Origin: Berberis thunbergii
Lineage: Eukaryota > Streptophyta > Magnoliopsida > Ranunculales > Berberidaceae
Length of the DNA: 64,000 bases
Direction: 5' to 3'
NCBI GenBank assembly: GCA_003290165.1
Contig: QNQO01000649.1
Coordinates: 310,001 to 374,000, forward strand
Below, piece after piece: positions 23,680 to 32,048 of the stretch (the stretch's first letter is position 1; the number at the start of each line of letters is the position of its first letter). Position numbers and translations under genes: made by a program. Below the pieces are notes generated by a model that made no database searches, was not told where the DNA came from, and worked only from the letters and a program-made list of their open reading frames with translations.

Positions 23680-23913
23680 ATGGCTTTCTCTTCCAAACTT
23701 CTCTTCTTCTTTGCTCTTCTTTCCTTCTCTGCTTATGATTTTGCTTTTGCAGATGAGAATGAAGAGAACCCAGGACTTGTTATAAACTTTTACAAGGACT
23801 CATGTCCTCAAGCTGAGGAAATTATCAGGAAACAAGTCAAGCTTATTTACAAGCGCCACAAGAACACTGCATTATCATGGTTGAGGAACATCTTCCATGA
23901 CTGTGCTGTTGAG
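23680..23913 (+). pseudogene. Class III peroxidase, exon 1 fragment only
   Basis: The frame starts at ATG 23680 with a signal peptide (hydrophobic residues about 4-24). The mature N-terminus follows: NFYKDSCPQAEEIIRKQVK, then ALSWLRNIFHDCAVE with the distal Arg and catalytic His of the heme pocket (R and H of LRNIFHDC). The family's normal exon 1 donor is present, GAG|GTAAAC at 23913-23914, but only about 30 bp of intron remain before the MULE TIR. No later exon (Ca2+ site, proximal His) exists in the window. Of the plant peroxidases I know, this exon is closest to the PRX42/PRX21 group with CAVE/CAVQ after FHDC. Unspliced, the frame runs through the intron and TIR to a TAG formed at the element/TSD junction (24031), giving 117 residues. 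Captured fragment, not a functional peroxidase. Confidence 0.88.
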
Positions 23914-24072
23914 GTAAACAAACAATGGGGCTTTTTGCTTCTCTGTCAGATTTTTTTTTTTTATGCCCACGTGATTGGCACCATGCAGGCGATTCCCCAA
24001 GCGATTCTCCAGTGCTCCCTAGCATTGCTCTAGGATACGAATAAGAGTACGGAGATCCCTAGAAGAATTTTA

Positions 24073-24771
24073 ATGTTTACATCAAAATTATGGATCGACT
24101 ATTATTATATAAAAGAACGTTACAGGTTAAACTTGAGACTAAAACCAACGTTGCAAAGTTTGCAATATGGACCAAGTCTTATCATTAAGAATTTCACAGT
24201 AAATACATTTGCTCTTGTTGATTTTGGTGCTGATTTAAATTGTATTGCTAAAGGTGTTATCCCTTCTCAATACTATGAGAAAACTATTCAACAACTATTT
24301 ACTACCAATAGTAAATTAGATGTTCGGTACAAACTGGTTGGCGCTCATATTTGCCAAGAAAAAATTTGTATACAACATAATTTTTTGTTAGTCAAGGATA
24401 TGTCTCAAAAGATGATTTTGGGAATTTCATTCTTAACCACACTTTATCCTTTCGATGTTACAAATGAAGGTATTTCTACCAATATCCTTGATAATAAGAT
24501 TATCTTCAAATTCTTATGCAAAACAAAGACGGCTGAAATCAATTCTCTCAAAACTGACAAATGTTTTCTTAATTTTATTTCTCAAAAACAACAACATTTT
24601 TGTTTTTCCTCAAAAATTATATTGTTTATCGATGATCAACTCAAAGACACACACATACAAACCAAAATTGTTCATTTCAAAGAACAATTGTCTTCAGAAC
24701 TTTGTTCTGACCTTTCAAATGTTTTTTGGAATCGACATCATAATTGCAAAACCTTTAAACTTAATAGTTAG
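24073..24771 (+). mobile_element. Fragment of a retroviral-type polyprotein (aspartic protease to RT start), probable endogenous caulimovirid or related retroelement
   Basis: A 232-codon frame. Residues about 46-56 hold the protease active-site segment, with Asp50-Phe51-Gly52 where Asp-Thr/Ser-Gly is expected. The hydrophobic ILG flap-side motif lies at about 115-117. The frame ends just after the segment that normally leads into reverse transcriptase, and no RT palm follows. Gene order and spacing resemble plant pararetrovirus-like (petuvirus or florendovirus type) endogenous copies, though a Ty3/gypsy origin cannot be excluded by eye. The altered catalytic triad and missing RT mean it is dead. 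No LTR or terminal duplication seen. Confidence 0.55.
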
Positions 24772-24779
24772 ATCGCATA

Positions 24780-25860
24780 CAACAATGAATGAAGGGTCTA
24801 AACCTTTTTCAATTAAAATTATGGTAATATTTTTGTCAATTACAATTCTGAAACCACCCAACCCTAACACATATATTAAGGCCATCATTGGCACTTTGTT
24901 CTTAAACAAAATAAAAAATTCTTTTCTAACCTCATATTTCTTGAAATTTTAGTCTAAAGCTAAGGATTTAAGAAGAGGGAAGAGAGATTGTGATCTTATA
25001 GGGAAATTGTGAGGAAAAAAGGAACTTGAGAATAAAGGACTATTCTTTTTTACATCAAAGGACAATTCCCTCAAGGACAACTTTTGTATCAAGATGAAAC
25101 AAGCGACAATCTCTCTATCAATAACTCCAACTTAGCGAGATGTACAAATGAACATATATAAGGAGTAAAATCTGACCTACTCAAATTGCCCATATTATCG
25201 AATTACCCAAGACGAGCATCGGTATACAAACCTCTTTCGCTCATTTATCTCGAAAGAGAATGCACTCTAAAAAACTCACAAAGGCAAATGAACAAAATGA
25301 AGAGTTTTTTATTCACCAGCTATAATTGATAAGCCCAAGAGGGCAACTAACTGTAAGTATTTGGTGAGTTAGACGACCTTTAGTAGGTATGTGTCCTACT
25401 AAAAGGCCATCTACTCAGGAATTAAGATCTATAGGGAAATGTATAACTTTCTTGTACATCCGGTTATCCATTTTGACAATATCTACAAGGTTAGTTGGAA
25501 AAGCCTTTTTTCATGACACCTTTGGCCTATACCTTGGTTGTTATTGATGCTCTTAGCGGAATAACAAAATTTCAATACCATTCAACTTTTCATAGTTTTG
25601 TCTTTAGCTTGAGCTCTTTTTAGTGTTGTCTTGGCTCTTGAAGTCCATAAGTTATGGGGCTTGAAGCCCTAACAAATTTGATAGAAGTATATCAAGATGA
25701 ACATGGGTGATGGAGGTGGGTTGGCAGTTTTAATGGGAGGGGCAAAGGGGAGGAACCAAGTCTTTGTTTCAACATGACTGTAGTTTCCCTTTAGCATATA
25801 AGGTAATAGTTTTGACCAAAAAAAATTGTGTGTTCTTTAGGGCTTGGGCCTCTTGTATTA
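24780..25860. other. No gene recognised
   Basis: Non-coding by eye. It may include decayed flanks of the retroviral-type fragment. No terminal repeats or RNA genes seen. Confidence 0.4.
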
Positions 25861-25868
25861 ATTTTAAT

Positions 25869-26629
25869 TAGGGGTAGGCATGGGATGGGACAGGATGAGC
25901 CTCATCCCTATTCCATCCCATTCGTTTGGAATCGGAACGGGATGGGACAGACTTCATCTCGACCTCGTCGCATCCCAAACGAGTTCGGGATGGGATGAGA
26001 TGAGCGGGTACTAAATAGTCTTATAATCAAGAATACAAAAGAATTTTATCACACATTGCTCACACACCAATAATGTCAAATTTATGTATATATAACTATC
26101 ATTGTAACAATATTAAATGTCATGTAAAATTTATGGTCCAATGAACTTGTAATTTTTTTTTATGTTAAGTATCATTTGTGTGATACATTAACCAATAATT
26201 GTACATAAAACTCATAGTGCAAAACTAAAACAAATCATCATTTGGCTTTAATGTCTTACAAAATAATTGTCCTATAACCAATCTAAAATGTTAAAAATAT
26301 ATATAACTTTTCATGGGTTCTTTTTAACATAAAATATACAAACTTAAGTTTTTATCTAAACAAAGAGTACCAAATCAAACAAGTTAATAGTAAATGTTTT
26401 GATTTAATTTAAACACATCATAAACTTTCCTTTAAAATAGTAGTCTGATTAAATTAATAATAATAAATATTAAATAAAGAAGTTCGGGATGAGTGAGATT
26501 GAAAATCTTCATTCCGATCTCATCCCACTTTAGATCGGGACGGGATCGGGATGAGTTTGATTAGTCCCAAAAGGACCAAAAAAATCGAGACGGGGTCGGA
26601 ATCACAGGATGGCGGAATTCCCACCACTA
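25869..26629. mobile_element. hAT-type MITE-like element
   Basis: Begins TAGGGGTAGGCATGGGATGG and ends in the complement of TAGTGGTGGGAATTCCGCC. Subterminal GGGATGGGA/CATCCC repeats occur on both sides and the centre is AT-rich and non-coding. The flanking octamers ATTTTAAT (25861-25868) and ATTTTAGA (26630-26637) agree at 6 of 8 positions, so this is an older insertion. Confidence 0.65.
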
Positions 26630-26844
26630 ATTTTAGAACCTCTTGGGTGGTTTACTTGGAGTAGCCCTACTTTGAGGGGTATATCCTCCCTTGTATCACA
26701 ATTGATACAATAGAAACTTCCTCATCTTTTTACATGGAAAACTATCAATACAACAAAATACAACTAGACCGTAGGATCTAGAGATTGACAAAAAATAAAT
26801 AAATACAAGAATCTAAAACGTAAACCGGATTGAATTGAGAAAAT

Positions 26845-27682
26845 TCAATGATAAATAACAGGAGGAATCTTGAAGTTGCTCGTAAGGAACAACATTACCT
26901 GCAGTCTTTCAACAAATATTGGTAAAACGCATACTCTACATCTAATCATGCAAAGGAAGTTCCGCCTTCTGGTTAGTGTGATAATGATGATTTGGCACAG
27001 CTGATTTCCCAAACCCAGATATACTAACGCTGTCACAAATTTCCAAAGCCAGCATGATGGCTTGCATGCCAGAAGATAATGGAATATGCAACTATCATGT
27101 GCAGGACCCCATTCTTTTGGAGGCTTTCCCGTTTCCTCTATGAGCCATTTCAAGGAGTAGTACTTCACAACACGAGTACACAAAACATCAAACCGAGCAT
27201 CTGTGACAAGCAATGGAGCCTTGCTAGAATAATTGCAAATAATATAGTCCATGAAATGTGCTGGTTGACAAGTGTACATTACCATAGGCACCTTCTCACC
27301 ATATGGATGGCAGAAGCAACTTCTTTACACGCGCAAAGATGAAGGATATTACTTTTTATAAATGAGATAATGGTTTTGGATCCTATATACCACGAAACCC
27401 CTGAATTCTGGCATTATTCAGCCGAATCACGGCCTCATGGTTATCAATCAACTCTCCATATTCTTTCTGCAACAAAATCCCACTATGTCCAACAACTGCA
27501 CAAGTTGCGTATTGGTGGAGACCATCTTCAAAACCATAATGTTGATCAATATGATGTTTCACAAGGTTGATAAATTCAAACTTGATCTCAGGTTGGAAAC
27601 GTTTGTTACATAAACAACTACAAAGAATTTCACGAAATTTCAGCCATATCCGGTAAAACAACGGAGATCGAAGATGTAGCAT
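26845..27682 (-). pseudogene. GALT29A-like: GALT29A-like (GT29, sialyltransferase-like) glycosyltransferase pseudogene
   Basis: The minus-strand ATG at 27680-27682 opens a frame with [20 protein letters not shown] and [16 protein letters not shown], the GT29 sialyl motif L. The family sequence continues through YICNYSSKAPLLVTDARFDV and HYHTNQKAE (motif VS region) to the C-terminal FKIPPVIYH and TGA at 26845. Conserved order is kept but the frame changes near 27390, 27320, 27075 and 26942. Each change fits a single-base indel, so no spliced reading gives an intact protein. In Arabidopsis the related enzyme GALT29A is a Golgi galactosyltransferase acting on arabinogalactan. The N-terminal membrane anchor region was not recognised upstream. 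The lack of introns fits either a single-exon gene or a retrocopy. Confidence 0.8.
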
Positions 27683-27689
27683 ATTTTAT

Positions 27690-28600
27690 CCTACCAGAAG
27701 TTGATCTCAATTGTACATTAACATTACTAAATTGCTTCCATGAAGAAATTGAACAGTACTGTCTTGGATTCCAAAAATTACCTTCAAGCAACTGTTTCAC
27801 CTCACTCTCAGATTGAGCTTCCCAAGATCAATCTATGCATATCTAACCAAGGTAGCATTCAGAATTTGTTGTTTCACTTGCACTGACTCATCCTTTCGCA
27901 CCAAAAAGTAATGTAAAAGTTTCATAACAACTGTCCTACAACGTAATGTGGTACTAGTTACAATCAAGAACCCAAAAAGTAGCATCCACAACAAACTTAT
28001 CATTATAATCAAAACTTTTTGCTACATTTTGGAGGTGAAATGTAACAGATCTTAAACTAGTTTGTGAAACCAAAATCTTAACCATTTTTTACAAGCTCTC
28101 TCATTCAATTCAAAGTTTTCTCAACTAAGATACAGAGAATCAGGGATCAAACAGGTCAAATCCTAACTAGAACCATAAATCACAGATCTTGTTGTCGAGG
28201 AAACAAAGTCATTGCTTCAAAGCTCAAATGAAACTGCAAATATCAAACCAAATTTCACAAACAGTGATAGAACAGTAAAATAAAGTTGAAGATCAACAAA
28301 AAAAGAAACACAAACTCAATAAGCCAATAATGATTGAAAAGCTTCAGCTGAAGTAGAAATGTAGAAGAAATTCAAGAAGATATATGTAGAAGAGCAAAAG
28401 ATTGGATCTTGGATGGGTCGGAGCAGATTTTAAGTCCTTAAATCAAAGAAAATCTACCCGAAGTTATTCTTTTGTAGCTTTTTGGAAGTCTAATAACAAA
28501 CACCAAGGGTTTTCTTTCAACCTTAGGTTTGGATTCTATAAGAGGATAGTGAAACCAGTGTGGAGATATTTGAAAACATTTTACATAGATTAATGAGACA
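27690..28600. other. No gene recognised
   Basis: Upstream flank of the glycosyltransferase pseudogene. It may hold a decayed 5' part of that locus, but I could not follow a coding frame. Confidence 0.4.
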
Positions 28601-28602
28601 TA

Positions 28603-29453
28603 TTATTCTATCGAAAAGGGTACTTGGACATCATCCAAACAGATTAGGAGTATGGGCAAGCACAAAATCATTAAAAATATGTCCAGAATAGCTAAAAGAA
28701 AAGACCAGTTCCAATGTAATTTTGATGAAACTGGTAATTTTGTTGAAAACCCTAGTTTTTTCAAAATAGCTAAAAGAAAAGACCATTCTACTTTATCATA
28801 GTCCTTTGCTATATAAACTTTTTTTAAGGCCATTGACCATTTTTTAATCCATGCCCGAGGGATACATCATTGTCGCCATAGGGGTAACCAAACCATGCCC
28901 GAAGGTTACATCAATGTTGCCACGTGGCACTTCGTCATCACCATCTCAACAAACACATTTGCTCCTAATAATCGAGCAAAACTCATGAAATTCTAATTGG
29001 TGAGTCTTGAACCTTCAACCTCGAGTAGATGTCCAACCAACTGAGCTATAATTGATGGACGCTATATCATTTTTTATGGTTGTCCATCCATTCTTTTTTT
29101 TGTCTTTGTTTTTAATAAATTAAATAGTTCATGTTTTATAGTGTTTTTTAATAAACGCGCCTTGGTAAGGGAAAATAATAGTATTGAAAAACAATTTCAT
29201 TCTACTGGCTAAAATTTGGAAAATAATTTTATAGAGTACATTATACAAACTAATAGGACATAATTGATCCATCTTGATTGGATTTCTTGTTTTAGTAGTT
29301 AGAGTTAAATAAAAAAAAACTACGATTTAGATTTGCTAGCAATGCTTGGTGGACAAATACATATTGAAACAAACAAGTAATACGGTTCACTAAAATTTTC
29401 AACCATGTTAAAAAAATTTTGCATTAAATCTATCGGGACCTGGATCTTTTAAG
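28603..29453 (-). mobile_element. LINE reverse transcriptase remnant, interrupted by a SINE and a solo LTR
   Basis: Read on the minus strand, ADLKDPGPDRFNAKFF spans from 35318-35326 across the LTR insertion into 29453-29415. LCPISLYNVLYKIIFQIL (around 29230-29290) and YIAKDYDKVEWSFL (around 28760-28815) follow. These are the PGPDGF, PISL-NV-YKI and KAYDRVEW blocks of plant L1 reverse transcriptases, in the right order, with stops between them. Removing the SINE (28847-29067) and the LTR (29459-35312) restores the order. Confidence 0.72.
28847..29067 (-). mobile_element. tRNA-derived SINE (copy 2 of family A)
   Basis: The minus strand carries a textbook A box (TAGCTCAGTTGG) and B box (GGTTCAAGACT), then a body shared with 3209-3420 (TTATTAGGA, TAACCTTCG motifs). 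A perfect 9-bp duplication, CATTTTTTA, lies at 28838-28846 and 29068-29076. It sits inside the LINE RT remnant, between the YKI and KAYDRVEW blocks. Confidence 0.88.
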
Positions 29454-32048
29454 TCAGCTGTAGCACCCCGTAATTTTTGTACTTATTGAAATTTTTATAT
29501 TTTTGTGTGATTGTCTTCATTAAGTTATGGGCATACGTATGAGCTATTTGTTTGTCCATGTGATGTGTAGTTTGTTTATTTAAGAATTAATTACCTACTT
29601 ACCTTCCTCTACCAAATCTCAGGACGAGATTTTTTTGAGTTGTATATATTGTAATACTCGCTTAATTAAATAAATATAAAATTTTCTTATGGCATATATT
29701 GTAATCTCAATTATTTGGAAAAAGATTTTTATTTGCTATGGCTAAATAGGATAAAGTGTGTGTGTGTATTTAGCAAAAAATTTGTAAACCCTAATGTTGA
29801 TGGATTGTTGCTCAATTGTATTTGGGCTTTTATTTAACTAATGATTAGGGTTTTATTTGGTGAGTTTAGAAGGCGAGTGTTTTCAGAAGTCTAGTGGGGG
29901 CGAATAGCCACCCACCTTATAAAGAGAAAACCCTTTCTTTTCTTCCTCCTTCCTTCTTCTTTTCCTCCTTCATGATTTCTTCTTCTCATCCAGCGGCCAG
30001 AGCTGTGATGAAGCTTCCACCGCCCCAGACTTCTTCCTCTTTGATGAATCTCCTTATTCTATGACGGCGACTCTCCTCTCTGTGTGAAATCGGTGAGTTT
30101 TCTTCATCACTTTTTGGTTAGTGTGTTTGCCCTAATTGCAATGGTTTTCTGGTTTCCGTTATTGATCTTTCTAGGCTCTTTTTAATACCTGGAAGCTTAA
30201 TAGGCATTGCCGAGGTTTACGCACCGCATTTTGTTTGATGAAATCTTATCGTAAATAAATTAGGTAAAATTTTGGGCAACTAGGGTTGTGTTGGTACTGT
30301 GGACGGAATGCATTTGATGTCTTATTCTATTTGTTCAAGAGTTTTCTGTACTGATTACAGTGAATGGTAATTGGCATCATGAATTGGGATGCAAACATCC
30401 TCATTGTATACATACGTGAACGAATGAACCATTTAGCTGAATTGGTAATTTAGATGGACATTCACTGGAAAAAAATCAAAATACATGTTTAAAGCTGAAA
30501 TGTTGTTTTGAGTGCAATTTGTCCATCCACTTCTAGCACTCGTGATCATCACTATATTATGCACCTCATCCGTAAACTGTACAGAGATATGAAGTATGCA
30601 TAGCTCCAATAATATATGGATGGTGAGTACATGCGAGTAATGTTCACCTGCAACTAAAGTTGGGGCAAGTTTGCACTCACCTTTTTTGTGCATTTGTTTA
30701 AGGTAATGGTTTTGGATGCATTCATTATTAAACAGTACTATTATGATTATTAATCAATATTCGAAAGTCGACACTCTCTATAGAGCCAGTTTATCCACGC
30801 ACTTGCAGTGTAGGTGAATGTCACTCTCATTTATTTCATCATTTATGTATTGTCTCAAGATGCGACATACAAATAGCTTTGTATGTGAATGGTGGATACA
30901 TGTGAGTGATGATTGGTCAAGTTATCTGGTTAGGAAAATTTGTTTATTTCGGTATTGTTGACAAGGTTATTTGTTTGACTGTTTTGGGATGGGAACATAG
31001 TTGATTACGGTCTGTCTTGAGTTGCATTTGAATGTAAAGAAAAATATTGTTTAGAGCCGAATGAGGTTGGTTGCTTTGGTGTAAGTTAGTGTTCACCCAT
31101 GATTGTCATCCACTTTCATGTTTATGTATTGAAATTGTCTTTTCGGAGATTGCATGTAGTGGCTTTGTTGGATTAAGCTTTTGAGATACTTTCTGTCAAA
31201 CTAGGATATATGTGTTTTCCCCTAAAATTACATTCATATGGAGAGTACTATGTGTAGTAGTGTTTGATTTTGCACTATGGTTTGTTCTGTTTTGATGTCT
31301 CGTTGATTCTATTGATGTAGGACCATTTAAGATTAATGGTGTTCCTCTGTATGTATGCATCTTAAAATGGTTATGTACTTCCAAAGGAAGGGGTGGATTT
31401 CATTATGAAAGACAAAATGTCACTTGATCACTGTGTTATTAGAAAACATTATTTATGAATATATGTTATGCTTCCCCGAAAGAATGGTGGATACTGTGGT
31501 TGATTTACTTATAGTTGATAAAGTGTCACCATAAAAGAGTTTTGAGTTTTAGTTTATATTTTTTAGGCTCTTTTCCACAACTCCGAAGAAAAAAAAATGT
31601 GAAAAGAAAAGAAATTTTTGTATACAGACTTGCTTGCATATCGGTGCACCGTTCCATGTGAGTTTGGTTGTACGTGTAGATTTAGGAAGAATACTTGCCA
31701 GTGATCGAACTTCGGGTGAGATGACATGTTTTTCGATGTGGCACCCTACTTGGAACATATACGCTCCGAGTGGTTTCGATGGCAAGGGATGCACACTTGA
31801 GTGAAGTGTGTTTGGCACATGGAGGATAGTGCGATTGTGGAAAAGAAGCGAGATTTCTTTTTGTGTATGTGTATAGTTACCTTAAAGGAAGAAACTAAAT
31901 GCTCATTCAACCATTGAATGAGAACTATATATCTTCCTAAAGGTAGAAAATGTGTTTTATTAATATTTCAATAATAGTCTAATATGATCATGATTTGTGT
32001 TGTTGTTGCATTTATGAGGTTTGATAACTCATAAATTTTATTTGTTTC

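Larger units (their letters stand above)
23094..24030. mobile_element. Pack-MULE carrying a class III peroxidase gene fragment
   Basis: A 937-bp element with roughly 70-bp terminal inverted repeats. The left end reads CGAAAATTCTAAAATGCACC and the right end, reversed, reads GAGCAATGCTAGGGAGCACT. Both continue into ATGGTGCCAA and CACGTG blocks and an A-tract. A perfect 9-bp duplication, TAGGATACG, sits at 23085-23093 and 24031-24039. Between the TIRs lie an unidentified open segment (23260-23552), an A-rich stretch, and the 5' UTR, first exon and start of intron 1 of a peroxidase gene. The ends match the hairpin MITEs at 43124 and 8946, so those elements and this one share a transposition system. 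Confidence 0.88.

Noticed and set aside
27340..27400. An intron between the two halves of the GALT29A-like gene, suggested by CGTG|GTATAT
   Set aside because: The sequence on both sides continues the protein without a gap ([15 protein letters not shown]); a frameshift explains it better than a splice site.
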